From Saussurea involucrata (taxonomy: Eukaryota > Streptophyta > Magnoliopsida > Asterales > Asteraceae), in the NCBI GenBank assembly GCA_033807775.1, contig CM066312.1, positions 26,695,696-26,759,695 of the forward strand: a DNA stretch of 64,000 bases, given 5' to 3'. Every line of letters begins with the position of its first letter. Within the stretch, counting starts at the first letter, position 1. The position numbers were made by a program, and so were the translations under genes. The notes beneath the pieces are model-generated. The model had not been told where the DNA came from, searched no databases, and saw only the letters and a program-made list of their open reading frames with translations. Positions 1 to 11,297 of the stretch are shown here, piece after piece.

Positions 1-2
1 AC

Positions 3-524
3 AACACCAATGCTGAATCTACCCATTCCTCCCCCGCCCATCATGAGAAAGAGGGGGAGAAGAGCGCTGAACAGGAGAAGAGCGCTGAAGATCAAAATAA
101 GAGCGCTGAAGACCTTTCCCATGATGAATCTATCAGGGGAGAGGGTAATGAAGATCGGATTACTGGACCTCAGGGAGATGAAAACCCTGAGGGAACCGAG
201 AACCTCGCCTCTGTATCTGAGGGGGAGCAACTCGAAGAAGATGCTGAGGAATCCGAAGCAGAAGAAGACGAAGACATCGACATCCCTGAAGCTGAACCAT
301 CCTCCTCTCCAAGGAACGATGATGATGATGATGAAGATGACGATGATTTCTTTGTTGTCAAACCTGCTCCTCGAACCAAAGCTCTTAAAGGTATTTCAAT
401 AAAAGAACCTTCAGGGGAGAAGACAAAGACAAAGCACTCAGCCCCTGGCGCTGAGAAAAGCAAAGACAAAGGCATCGCTGAAGATGATAATCTAGCGATC
501 CTACTTGCAAAGCCGATTTTTCAG
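3..524 (+). CDS. ORF3 (envelope-like) of element B, 5' exon, partial
   Basis: The frame is open from base 3 without a start because the gene begins outside the window. It is very acidic, with repeated KSAED-like units near the start and a run of Asp/Glu at about residues 105-120, and it ends in a Lys-rich segment. The same protein is encoded in element A at 61342-61818. Read straight on, it meets a stop at 531-533, but a GT donor (TTTCAG|GTACAC) follows base 524. Joining 524 to 677 keeps the frame open. The protein belongs to the ORF3 class of Sireviruses; its function is unknown, and nothing here shows an envelope (no signal peptide or membrane segment seen). Confidence 0.7.
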
Positions 525-676
525 GTACACTAAACTTATTTTTCCTTCCCTGATCATCTCTGAAAAATCAGTTATCCATTCCACAAACACCATACACATC
601 CACATTTTTTTTCTATCTTTTCTACCCAAGTTCTTCTACCCAGTTCTTATTTGTAAGATCGCTGCGTTTCAGCTAG
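525..676 (+). other. Candidate spliceosomal intron in ORF3 of element B (152 bp)
   Basis: The segment starts GTACAC, is T-rich, and ends TTTCAGCTAG. Removing exactly 525-676 joins two open frames of different phase at codon boundaries (CAG | TCC). Element A has the equivalent segment at 61819-61957 with the same donor and acceptor but a different length and a largely different middle. The flanking coding sequence is much better conserved between the two copies. The nearer AG at 671-672 would give an early stop, so the second AG (CTAG) is preferred. This is an inference from frame and conservation, not from transcripts. Confidence 0.65.
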
Positions 677-1912
677 TCCTCTCCCCTGTTTGAAGATATC
701 GCTGAAAGATCTTCTATTGCGACTTCACCAATAATTCCAGCTACCGCTGAAGACATAATCCCAGTCTTAGATTTAATCTCTGAGACTGATGAATCAGAAG
801 AACAACCTCTCTCGCACAGAAACAGACCTTCCTCAGTTCCTCAAAAGAGGAGAGAAGAAATGATAAAGCGATTCGAGGATCGGCGAATCATCCTAAGGCG
901 CGATCAACTACCTTCAGTTCCTCCTAAGTTCAGAATTTCAAAAGCTGAATACCAGGATCATCTCAGAGCTGAACGCCTCATCGCTGAAAGGAAGGAAGCT
1001 GAAGATAAAGACAGAGAATACGCCATCAAGCTCACTCAAGAATCTGTCAAAGACCCCAAGCTAAAGCGTATTCCCATTCAAATCCAACGAAAGCTTTGGG
1101 AACAAGCCCAGAAGATCGTGGAAAAGAAAGCTGAAGTTTCTCAGACCACCCTGATCTGGTGTAAAGAGAAAATCCACTTCAGATATCGTCCAGCGAAGAT
1201 CAACAAGGTATTCATCTCTGGAAGAACCTCCATCGGAGTACCTATTGTTGACATCAAACTGTTCAGAGAAGATGACTCATCTGATACCTTTCGTGCTGAC
1301 ACTGTAAAAAGGTATGGTCTCTCTGAATGGCTGGAGATGAGGTTAGCTATCCAACCATCAAAATCTAAGTACAAGGATCATTTCGAAAAGCTGATAAACA
1401 GACAGATCGATTTGATATCTTCTTGTGTGGATATTCCTCCTGTTCCTGATCTAAAGCCGAAAAGAAAAAGGGGCTCTCCAAGGAAGAAACGTCAAGATTC
1501 AAACTAAGGTCCTGTCATACGAAATGAAACTGGAATTGGTTTCTCTCGCGCTGAAGTACTTGGTCCTGATCCTGATCTATCTGCCCTTGACATCTCTTTG
1601 CCACCATGTGAACTTTTCGTCCCTGGTAAAGTCATCAGTAATCCTTATGGAATATTCTTTCTTGACTACGACGGACGTAAATGCTTTCAACGGATCGCTG
1701 AGCTTCCAATCACTCCAATCAAACAGCTCAAAGATCTCATCTACTGGTGCGACTTCAGAAAAGACATTCAGGCACGACACCTAAAACCCTTGATTTTTGA
1801 AGCTGCTCTGAAGCTAAAGAATAAAGGAGAAAAGGTTCCTGACTGGATGATTCCAACTGAAAAGACAACCCTTGATGAACTTCTCATTAAGGAAGAACCC
1901 TTTGAAGGCTGA
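677..1912 (+). pseudogene. ORF3 of element B, 3' exon, one nonsense codon
   Basis: One frame runs from 677 to the stop at 1910-1912, broken only by TAA at 1505-1507; element A has sense sequence there. It encodes a Lys/Arg/Glu-rich helical stretch (about 860-1500) and then a more conserved C-terminal module containing GIFFLDYDG and LKDLIYWCDFR, ending KEEPFEG. The same module closes ORF3 of element A, and a more distant version closes ORF3 of element F near 41400-41500. Function unknown. The gene lies just upstream of the polypurine tract, as expected for the last ORF of a Sirevirus. Confidence 0.75.
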
Positions 1913-2181
1913 CAACAATCACCATTTTTTCTCTATTGTATCAGTCATCCTTCAGTACTTGTAATTTATTTCGCTTGTACTTGTAATCTTTCTTATTCAT
2001 ATTGTAACCTGATTCAAAGATTTAAAGAAAGATTTCAGCGAATGTACTTTACTCCATCAGTACTGAAAAGATCCCAGAAAACAGTAAAAGGGACAAATAT
2101 TTTATGAGTTCTTTTTATCCTTATGTTTTCATTAAATAGCAATTTTCTCTGTTGCTATGTCATAATCAAATAGGGGGAGAT
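1913..2181 (+). other. 3' untranslated region and polypurine tract of element B
   Basis: There is no ORF here. The stretch ends in TAGGGGGAGAT (2171-2181), which directly abuts the LTR and is the primer for plus-strand DNA synthesis. The same tract ends elements A and F and, in reverse orientation, D and E. Confidence 0.85.
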
Positions 2182-3148
2182 TGTTGATCCAAACCCTCAG
2201 TGATTTGATAATGACCCTATCTTAAATACTTAGTGAAAATTGTAAGTAAACAATATGTATCAGAGTTTCACTATCGCTGATAAGTACTAAGATCTTACAG
2301 TACTGCTGATAGGAACTCTCGCACTTTTAGATTAAACATTCAGCGAACACTGTTCACCATATCGCTGAGTCTGTTCAGTTCTTATGGTGATCACTGATAA
2401 GTTAGTTATTTACTTATGATCCCTGAAGACAAGATTCACGTCAACAAAGGTTCTACGCTGAAGTCGAAGATCAAGCTCAAGAACCAGCGACAAGTCTCCT
2501 AATGAACTGATGCGGATCAGCGAAGACTCAGATTTGTCCAATCAACGTGAAGTATCAAGTACAAGACTTCAGCTATCGCTGAACTTTATCATCTGCTGAA
2601 TAGTAAATGATAATCGCTGAATCAACGAAAGCTGATCATGAAGTCCTCCGTACAAAGTACTTTTGTCTTAACCTCCCTTGCACGCCACCGTACGAAATGT
2701 CAGAAAAGAACCTCCGAAAATCTGAAATCGTACAACTACTCTGATACTACACTGTTCATTCATGCGGCTACTAAGGTTGTCAACAAAGGTCAATGACATG
2801 CAACCAATCCGCTGATGACACGTGTAAAGTGTATACTGAATTGCATTAAATGCATGCAGTATATAAAGAGATGAACTCACTTCATTTGAAGCAACTTGCT
2901 AACTCTGGACAAGTTCAAATCTCTCAAGATAGGATTATATTAGTAATCTCCTTATCTTTCTTAGTGCAAGAAAACCTTAGTGTTCCAACTTGTTTAGATT
3001 TAGGTTTATCCTTAATCTTGTTTCCGCAACAAGCTGTAAATTGTTAATGATTTATCAATAAACAATTTAGAAAAGTAAAATAGTGTGTTTGTATTCAACC
3101 CCCCCCCCCCCCCTTCTACAAACTTGTTTAAGCCTTTCGGGACCAACA
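2182..3148 (+). repeat. 3' LTR of element B (967 bp)
   Basis: It begins TGTTGATCC and ends CCAACA. It aligns along its length with the 973 bp 5' LTR of element A (51431-52403). A TATA-like box (GTATATAAAG) lies near 2862-2870, and a C homopolymer of about 15 bases sits near 3100-3113, close to the 3' end. Like the LTR of A it carries many copies of the word CGCTGA and its complement. Confidence 0.92.
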
Positions 3149-3920
3149 AACAACAATGAAATAAGGCAAAACAAATCTCGGCGGAGTTTGCGACTCTCAC
3201 AATAAAGTGGTTTCGTGCACATTAAAACCATGATTCAAAATCTTGTGTGTGTGCCAAACATTTCCCAAAATTCATAACACAATCCATATAGGATTTGAAA
3301 CACAAGAAATAATTGATGCAGTTTATTTTCAAAATAAGCTTTGTGCATGACTCAGTCGGCATTCAACGTCTCCACTCATACTCCTCCAAAATTCTCTGAT
3401 CCACTATTGGCATCCGGATACTTTAACCTCTTAAGGCAAGGTCGTAAATTACATCAATTATCCTTATGGTTTTTCCTCAAATCAAAGCCAGCTCAATAAG
3501 CCTGTGGTTCTAGTCCAACCATCAATCTTGACCCGAAACGGTCTACTTAAAGCAAATATCATGCTTATCATCACTTCAAGTGACTAATACTAGAATCGTC
3601 CATCTATTCAAACGACTACTAGCTTAGAATCTCCTTCGCTACCCCAACGATCATCATATTAAAGTAATTCAAGTATGCACATGTACTAGTAGGTTCACCA
3701 TGGCACTGGCCAGGTGTCACTATGAACGCACCATACATGATTATCCGTGTTACTCTCGACAAGATTCTCGTTTCTAACAACACCCATTGACCTCGAAACA
3801 TCCTATCTTAAAGTGCCTAAAGGTGAATTTCACTCTCATTTACTTAAACAAACGCTAGTTTGAGTCTAGGTATCCAAAATCAACACCTAAATCTCTCAAA
3901 CTTATGCTCTGATACCAACT
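3149..3920 (-). other. Leader of element G with tRNA-iMet primer-binding site
   Basis: Reverse complement of 3906-3917 is TGGTATCAGAGC, three bases inside the LTR end; this is the standard plant initiator-Met primer site and fixes the orientation of G. Nothing else recognisable and no convincing ORF occurs in the remaining sequence. Confidence 0.8.
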
Positions 3921-5908
3921 TGTAACACCCTAAAATTTGGAACGAGCAACTAACTTTAAAATTCAATAATCAACCAAAATAGATAAATTCAATTCTACAA
4001 TTTATTCCTCAAAATACCTTGGAATTAAAAACATTATAATTCCCCAAATAAAAACAACCTAAACGGGTGTCACTTAACACAACACAAGTTGCTAGTCCAA
4101 ACAAGTGCGGAAGACTTCACTAAACACTTCACCTCTCGTGCACACTACTAGCACCCGCCACTTCATAATGTAGCTAGAGTTACCCCAACCTGAGCCTGTT
4201 GCACATGCCGACAAATAAAAAGGGTTAGGCTTACGCCTAGTGAGTTCAAGCATTTTATCATGACTACATAAAAATCATAAATCGGAAGGTTGTGGTTTTA
4301 GTCATGATTTAGATAAATCTTTCGTTGAAAGTTGCGACAAAGATTATTATTTCCAAAGGGTTTCCCAAGCGGGCATAAATGACTCAATTTCCAACGTACA
4401 CAAAATCTAGGAGAAAAGTTCCCAAAGTGTATAAAGCGTTTTCTAAAATGAATTCCAACTCCAACTCACTCAAAACATGTTTAGACGTAAATATCCCAAG
4501 AATTATAAACATGGACAAAATTCCAATATTTAAAACATCCAAATAAATGAGGCATAAAAACTCTGTCAATGAACCATGAAGACATTTCATATAAATAAAG
4601 TACGTCACCGAAAATATGGATAAAAGTAACTACCCAAATACAACACCTTTCGGTGACGGGGGAGACCCGATTCCATCGAAAGTGATGGGCACACAAAGTT
4701 AAGTCACTCGCGATGTTACTAGATTACACCTTAAGTCCCGACCTTAGTTCCCATGCCATAAAGACATCACAACCTCAAGCCCCGGTCATTACTTCCATGC
4801 CATAAAGACATCATCAGACCAAAATAAATTGCCTTTATTGCATACCCCGTAGAGTTACACTTCAAGGACTTACAGGGCACCTTAATGCATATCCAGTCTA
4901 GACGAGTTACACCTCAAGGACTTCAATGTCCCTTATTGCCTACTCGCTAGTGGCCCCCACGACCTACACATATAACCATACGTCCCCATTGTCCTCTCCT
5001 CGTGCACAAAGAGATAGACCATCAAATAAAGACTGACTCACTTGCCTATGGATCCAATGCAAAACAGTCTACCAAAACATGCTCAACCAAAGCCAAAACC
5101 TCCAAAACATGCTCAACCAAAGCCAAACGTAAGCTCCTTTGAAGAAGTTTGCATCCTCAAACCAAAACCTCCAAAAACCACTTATGTTTTGATGAAAACC
5201 TAGAAAACCCCAAAATCTCTAGTGATGTGGATGAAACTTGTTCTTGCATCAATGAATGAAACCACTAGCATAAAATGGAGAAGGAACACATTAATCTCCA
5301 TGAAAAATCCCTAAAATCAGTTAGGGTTTGTGAGAGAAAGAGGGAAAACGATTTGGAGAGAAGAGAAGAGATTTGAGAGACTTACCACCACCCAAACACC
5401 CTTGAATATTCCTATGAACTTCAAAACTCTTTCTAGATCCTTGAAGAGCTCTCAAAATCGGAACCATAGCAACTTGAATCGCCAAAATCGGAGTTGAAAT
5501 GAGAGAGATATGAAGAAATGAAGTTTAGGGCTAAAAATCTCGTATTTATGCTCCAGGTACCCGACGGCTAAAGTGACGTGCGAGAGTGACACAAGTGTCA
5601 CTTTCGCTGGGCACTCTCGCCGTGGTCAAATAGCTCTCGGTACAAAACCGGCGAGAGTGACACGCGAGAGTGACACAAGTGTCACTTTCGCTGGTCACTT
5701 TAGCCGAGATTGTACCGAAAGTTGTTTTGGCCATAACTTCTTCGTTTTAGCTCCGTTTTCGCTCCGGAAAGCCCCGTTGGACTCGTATTTGAATTCTTCA
5801 TCCAAAAAAACTCTAAAATTTAGGATTTAATCCAAAATCCTATTTTTCTTAAAGATCGGTTCCACACTGATTCGAAATTGTGCTTATCCGAAAATTACGG
5901 GTGTTACA
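3921..5908 (-). repeat. LTR of gypsy element G (1988 bp)
   Basis: The ends are inverted repeats, TGTAACACCC at 3921 and GGGTGTTACA at 5908, typical of long plant gypsy LTRs. Near 5565-5710 there is a block of self-complementary words: GTGACACAAGTGTCAC occurs perfectly at 5586-5601 and 5670-5685, amid further GAGAGTGAC and CACTCTCGC copies. No second LTR is present to date the insertion. Confidence 0.85.
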
Positions 5909-7130
5909 GAAGCTGTGTCGGATGAAGGACAGGAAATCCTTCGGTGTGAAATCAACAAGCTCACATCAAAACTGTCTGCCTTGGCAACAGAAGCGATGAA
6001 GGAGCATACGAGAAATGGTCAACTCCAAGAGCAGTTTAACCTACTCCAAAATGAAAAGTAGATTTCACCCGAACTTTCCTCCAACTCATCCGATACATCC
6101 TCGTGCAAAGCTTTCATTGGAAAAATGTCTTCGCAAAACGGTAAAGAGTCTCAAGATAAGTGTGTGTTAAGGAATTTGAACTCTGATTTTTTCCTAGCTT
6201 CCGCACCGAATTCCTCGAAACACACAGGCACAAAGTATTCCTCTATCCCTCGACCAGTCCAAGTCCAGTGATTCCGGATATAGATTTTTCCGAATTTATG
6301 AATTCCGAGGGTAATTCTAAGGAAGAGTTTGAATCGTTCCCCTTCGACAAACCTCTTCCAAGTCATACTGACTTTCTTTCACCAGTAGTTAATCGACCGA
6401 TCAATTTTCAAAAGGGCGAATGTTCTAAACCAAAGACCCCGACTGTGATTAAGGTTTCTAAAATTGAGTCACATTCTCAAAAACAATCACAGCCGAGGCA
6501 AAAGACCAGTCGATCAACTGATAGAAATCCTGTTTCCTCAAAATCCACTTACCATGTCGTCAATGTTGTTTCAGATAAAACCGGTCGAGCTAAACATGAC
6601 AAACAAAAGTGGCTAGCTAAGGAATCTATCGAGAATGTGTGCATCAAAGTCATTTAATACTGTCTTTTATCCTAGAATGAACAAAAATGATTGTGCTTGG
6701 AATCATAGGAATGATTTTGTTGAACACGACATTAAATTTCTGATTAAACTTTATTCCATTCAGCAATTGATTCATTTATCGCATGATTGTTTGTATTGTT
6801 CTAGTTGTGGTTGGAATGACTTTGATGACATTAATAATACTGATTGGTTTGGGTCATATCATATGTATGATTCTACACCCAAACGCAAACCCCGTAAAAA
6901 AACCAAATACAAAACGAGGTCCCCAATCAGAGGTTAAACCCAAGCAAGAAAGGAAACCCATTTCAAAACGGGTTCCTCCTACTAAGGTTAAACCTACACC
7001 CAAGAGGAAACCTCCCTCAAAACAGATTCCTCTAAAAGGTGTAAAACCTAACCCTCCAGGACCCATTTTCAAATGGGTACCTAAAGTCCGCTACACTTGT
7101 TTTTGCAGGACGGTCATGTGTGGTACTTAG
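5909..7130 (+). pseudogene. gag C-terminal tail of element H, broken
   Basis: The start (5909-6060) reads as a coiled coil (EINKLTSKLSALATEAMKE), close to the matching segments of elements D and E. Frame changes occur near 6268 and again between about 6640 and 6900; stops include TAG at 6059-6061. The end has a CxxC motif (CSSCGWNDF), a Lys/Pro-rich repeat stretch, and GPIFKWVPK just before protease. That W-V-P-K signature closes the Gag of every copia element here. The capsid part lies left of G. Confidence 0.75.
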
Positions 7131-8241
7131 ATTCTGGATGCTCCAAGCACATGACCGGAAGGAGGGAGCTGCTCACGAACTACAAGGAACAATATTGCAG
7201 AGACGTGAGATTCGGAAACGATGACAAAACGCCGATTTTGGGCTACAGCGACATTGTCCAAGACAAGATCACCATCAAGAAAGTTTCATACGTCGCGGGA
7301 TTGGGACACAACTTGTTCAGCATCGGCCAATTATGTGATAAAGATCTCGAGGTCAGATTCAAAGCAAAAAGGTGTAGCATCCTCGCTGACGCCGGAACGT
7401 AGATACTTGTTGGAACGCGAAAGACCAACCTCTACACCATCGACCTTGCAGCCCTGAAGACTGATAACTCTGTCTGCCTGATGTCAAAGGCCAATTCCCA
7501 GCAAGCGTGGATTTGGCATCGATGTCTCTCGCACTTGAACTTCAAGAATATCAACAAACTGGTGCTTGGCGGACACGTGAAAGGCATGCCCAACCTTCAA
7601 TTCGTGAAGGATCGACTCTGCGGGGCATGCGAAATGGGAAAGCTGAAGTGAGCAACGCACAAGCCGAAGGCCGCTCTGAGCACGTTCCGGTCCCTCGAAC
7701 TTATCCATATGGATCTGTGTGGACCCATGCGTGTTCAGAGCATCAACAAATGCAAGTACGTCCTGGTGATGGTGGATGATTTCTCACGCTATACTTGGGT
7801 TAAGTTCTTGCGCTCGAAGGACCAAACCCCGGAACTGATTATCAACCATCTGAAGACTATCCAACTGAACCTTCGACAATAAGTTCAGACCATCAGGACC
7901 GACAACGGGACGGAGTTTAAAAATCAAACGGTGAACGAATACCTCACTTCAGTCGGTATCTCGCAAACCTTCTCAGCCGCACGCACTCCTCAACAAAACA
8001 GAGTGGTGGAAATACGCAATCGTACCCTAGTCGAAGCCGCTCGCACAATGTTGTCTCAGTCCAAGCTACCTTTATTTCTCTGGGCCGAAGCGGTGTCAAC
8101 TACATGCTACACGCAAAACCGCTCTATCATCAATAAGCGGTTCAACAAGACACCGTACGAAATCATTAACAACCGCATTCCGAACATCAAGTATTTCCAC
8201 GCATTCGGATGCACGTGCTACGTTCTTAATGACAAAAAGAT
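7109..8241 (+). pseudogene. Protease and integrase of element H, three nonsense codons
   Basis: A single frame holds the retropepsin motif (WYLDSGCSKHMTG), the integrase zinc domain (WHRCLSHLN ... CGACEMGK) and the catalytic core: first Asp in HMDLCGP, second in RTDNGTEFK, and the Glu region PQQNRVVEIRNR. It continues to YVLNDKK, where a LINE tail interrupts it. Three in-frame stops (near 7402, 7649 and 7880) inactivate it. The pol frame is -1 relative to gag, and a pyrimidine-rich TTTTTGCAG precedes its first shared codon at 7109. Confidence 0.85.
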
Positions 8242-8519
8242 TATTGATGTTGTCTTGCTAAGGTTAGCGTGGAGGGAGCGGATCAAGTTAGCTAATGTTC
8301 ATAATGGTGGATGATCTTGTTTTTTATTTGGCTAGTCTTTGTTTGTGTTGGTGTCTAGTTTGTTTGAGAGTTGGTGTTTTGTCGCTTTGTCTTTTTTGGT
8401 AGCTTGTTGCTGGTCTTGGGGCTTTGTCCAAGGCTAGTTCGGGTTAGCCTGGGTCTGTCTTGTACGCTTTGTTTTTTCTTTTGTTTTTAATATATCTGCC
8501 TGGAATTTTTCCGTTCAAA
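8242..8519 (+). mobile_element. 5'-truncated LINE-like tail inserted in integrase of H
   Basis: About 280 bp ending in a short A run (TTCCGTTCAAAAAAA) interrupts the integrase frame. The 8 bp AAAAAGAT occurs on both sides (8234-8241 and 8520-8527), as expected of target-primed insertion. Removing the insert and one duplication rejoins the peptide NDKK to DDLGKF. The T/G-rich body with a TTTAATATATCTGCCTGG stretch before the tail looks like the 3' end of a plant L1-type LINE. A SINE is possible, but I see no tRNA-like head. Confidence 0.75.
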
Positions 8520-8527
8520 AAAAAGAT

Positions 8528-9498
8528 GATCTCGGCAAATTCAGTCCGAAGGCAGATGAAGGAGTTTTCATAGGATACTCCATGTAGGCTAAGGCGTAAC
8601 ACGTTTACAACAAACAGACCAAAACCGTTACTGAGAGTGTAAACGTGACATTTGACGATGTCGTGGACTTGGTTTCTAAACAATCAGTTCAGAACCCGGT
8701 TTAACTGGTGTGATGGCTTTCGACCTTTCACGTTTGGGAACTGCACAAACGGCAATAAATCCGAATCACGCATCTACGTCGAATGCTCAACTTTCTGATT
8801 TAGATTTACTGTTTCAATACTTTTATGATGATATGTTTAATGTTTCCACCCCTCGTGTCTCAGCGCAACCAAGACTTGAAGCTGCTCAAATCGAGGATTC
8901 GGCGAATCTATCCGGTCCGCCGCCCTCGACTAGCTCTCCAACAATCACTGTGGATACACCTCAACCTTCATCATCAACATCATCTGATACAACCATCCCC
9001 CCGGAGGAACCAGTTCAAAACCTGGAGATCGCTCCTGAAGATTCGTCCTCAACTTCACTCATAGATCAACGTCTGCTTTCCTCGGAACCAGAAGTTGCCC
9101 AGCCTTCGATGAATCCACCAAAGTCTCCTCCGAGAAACCAACCTGCTACACTTGAAGCCGTATAAGACCTTCCGACTGGTGGATACGTGGATCCGGACAC
9201 ATCACACCCCACTCAGCAGCCTCTTCCTCACACCACCAAATGGACAAGAGCTCATCCCATGCAACAAATTATCGGTGATCCCAGTACTCCAGTTCAAACA
9301 CGAGGCGCATCGGCCATCTTCTGCCTCTTCTCTGGATTCCTGAGTAAGATCGACCCTACAACCGTTTCCGAGGCCTTAGAAGATCCGGACTGGGTCATGG
9401 CCATGCAAGAGGAACTCAATCAATTTGAGGCCCTCAAAGTATGGCGACTTGTCCCACGTCCAAAGCACAAGACGGTGATCGGCACTAAATGGATCTTC
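8528..9498 (+). pseudogene. Integrase end, linker and N-terminal reverse transcriptase of element H
   Basis: After the LINE the integrase resumes with DDLGKFSPKADEGVF and then meets stops near 8587-8600. An acidic and Ser/Pro-rich linker follows (8710-9165; it contains LSDLDLLFQYF, typical between integrase and RT). RT then begins with ALEDPDWVMAMQEELNQFE and VIGTKWIF. The gene ends abruptly at 9498, where the gypsy LTR I begins; the catalytic YVDD part is absent. Confidence 0.8.
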
Positions 9499-11297
9499 TG
9501 TAATAACCGGGTATTTTATCGATTTAATTAATTTTTATAATTTTGGTTTTAAGGTAAATTTAGGATTAGTATTATGGAGTTATAAGTTAAAGGAGAATAA
9601 TGTAATTTTTATTGGAAGTTGGAGGGTAGATTGTGCGAATTAAGAGAAGTTTGGGGTTCGTTTGGTAAATATCTATAATATATAGATATTATAGATATAT
9701 GTATATTATGTGTGTGTTTGTGTGGGAATTAAAAGAGAAAGAGAGAGTGAGAGACGTCAGAGAGAGATAGGAGAAAGTAGAAGAGAGAGTTTCAACTAAT
9801 GATTTAAGTTATCATCTTCAAGGTATAGTCTCTCATCCTTTTTCTTCTTTACTTTTTCTCCATTTTTGGTTAGATTAGCATATGGTGTGGATTGGTTAAT
9901 GATATGTTACTTGAGTTTTAATCCATGAGGTAGATTGCAAATAATGTTGGGATTGATTCCATATGAGTTTTGATCAATCAGTAAGATGCTTCATCTTGAA
10001 TTCTTGATAAATCTCAATTTTTCCATGGATAGAGTTTTTGGGTTTAAAATTGGGTTGAGTGCATATGGGTTTAGAGTTGTTATATGGATTTCTCCATGTT
10101 ATTTGATGTTAAAACCTCAATTTATGATGCTAAAAATCCATAGAAATGAGCCAAAACGACTTGGAATTGTTTAGGGTTCGAGTTGGGGCTGTTTGCTGTC
10201 AAACAGAGGTCCGCGCCGATCTCGGCGCCAAGCACAGTTTTAGCATTTTTCCGATTTGGTTTCTCGCGTACCGGAGTCGTTTTAAGGCGTAATATAGGGG
10301 TATGGGTACTCGTTTTGAGTGTAAGATTGCATTTGAACACATTGAACATATTTGTAAGTGCCAATTACAAACCTAAAGTCTTTTGATTGATGTCGGTTGT
10401 TCGGTTTCTAGCTTGGTTGTGTTTCGGGAGTGTCCGGTGAGTTGTTAAGGTTGTCAATTGTCATAGTGAGTCTTGTATACATATAAGTATGTGGATTTCA
10501 TCAATGTGTATATATTACAGGCTCGGTTGCCCCTTGTTAGTGTGGCTTAGGTGGCGTTCGGTTGTGGCATTATTTTGCCGGTTTTGCTCAATTGTATCGT
10601 TTGCGCGTGTGTGGCTTCAAACTATCATCAAGGTGAGTTTTACTTTAAAAATGCTTTCAAATTGGGATACATATATATATATATATATGTTTATATATAT
10701 ATGAGATGGATATATGTGGATTGAAAGGATGATATATGGTTTGATTATGTGTTTATAAATGACAATATGATATATTGAGATATATATTGTATTTATAATG
10801 TGATGACGTGTTTATAAATGAAACATATCATATAGTGAGATATGATTGGAATGTGACAGATAAGGTGAATATGTGTATATATTGAAATAGAATATATTGA
10901 GATGTATATTTTATTTATATAAGCTTTGCACTTCACGAGTGCACTTTTAGCCGGGTTTCGGTGTGCGGACCGGTGTATTGACGGGTTCCGGGGTGCGGAC
11001 CGGTGGTGTTGTTGGTCGTAAATTCAGTACGGCGTTGTTGGTCGTAATTTCAGTACGGCGTTGATAATTTATTAGTTGGCTTGCAACAAATAATATGGCC
11101 ATTTGTGGAGAAATAAGTTGGAAGGGATGTACACGATGCACGAGTCTTGATTGGTATTTATATACGTGTGGTATATGTGTGTTATACAAAGGTTTTATAT
11201 AAACTATTTGGATATATGGTTTTATATAAATTGGGTTTAATTGGGTTGTTAGCGGGTTGGGTTGGTCGGGTTATGCCGGTTGACGGTTTTTTGTACA
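9499..11297 (+). repeat. LTR I: Ty3/gypsy LTR, solo or truncated; right end uncertain
   Basis: It starts TGTAATAACCGGG inside the RT of element H; the LTR of element C starts TGTAATAACCGG too. The body is AT-rich with (TA)n tracts near 9670-9710 and 10665-10705. It carries a perfect palindromic word, GCGCCGATCTCGGCGC (10213-10228), and two copies of GTGCGGACCGGTG (about 10969 and 10995). A TTGTACA at 11291-11297 could be its end, but the flanks TCTTC (left) and TCCCT (right) do not match, so it may be truncated. No ORF is convincing. Confidence 0.55.

Larger units (their letters stand above)
1..3148 (+). mobile_element. Element B: 3' end of a Sirevirus-type Ty1/copia retrotransposon
   Basis: Only the 3' part is in the window: the end of ORF3, a 3' untranslated stretch, the polypurine tract and a complete 3' LTR. 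It matches the 3' end of element A (about 61300-64000) in order and sequence, so A and B are one family. The right edge ends in CCAACA at 3148 and is followed by AACAA, which should be the target duplication; the partner lies off the left edge. The sequence beyond 3148 is the leader of gypsy element G, so B inserted into G. Confidence 0.9.
3149..5908 (-). mobile_element. Element G: Ty3/gypsy 5' LTR plus leader, reverse orientation
   Basis: Read on the minus strand the order is LTR (5908 to 3921), primer site, then about 770 bp of leader without an ORF, cut at 3149 by insertion of element B. The rest of G, including any gag-pol, lies left of the window. The right edge (5909) falls inside a copia gag frame, so G inserted into element H. 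Confidence 0.8.
5909..9498 (+). mobile_element. Element H: decayed Ty1/copia retrotransposon, internal part only
   Basis: It holds the end of gag, protease, integrase, the integrase-RT linker and the first part of reverse transcriptase. The left side is cut by gypsy element G and the right side by LTR I at 9499. No LTR of H is visible. The Gag tail resembles those of the pol-less elements D and E (heptad region near 5930-6060; CSSCGWNDF near 6800), so H is the closest relative with polymerase genes in this window. Several stops and frameshifts show it is old. Confidence 0.85.

Noticed and set aside
170..475. Minus-strand 101-codon frame with Ser runs
   Set aside because: It is the shadow of the Asp/Glu-rich ORF3 exon; the same shadow appears at 61458-61655.
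3096..3113. Poly-C tract as a sequencing artefact
   Set aside because: A similar tract is present at the homologous place in the LTR of A (52358-52368), so it is a real family feature, though exact length is uncertain.
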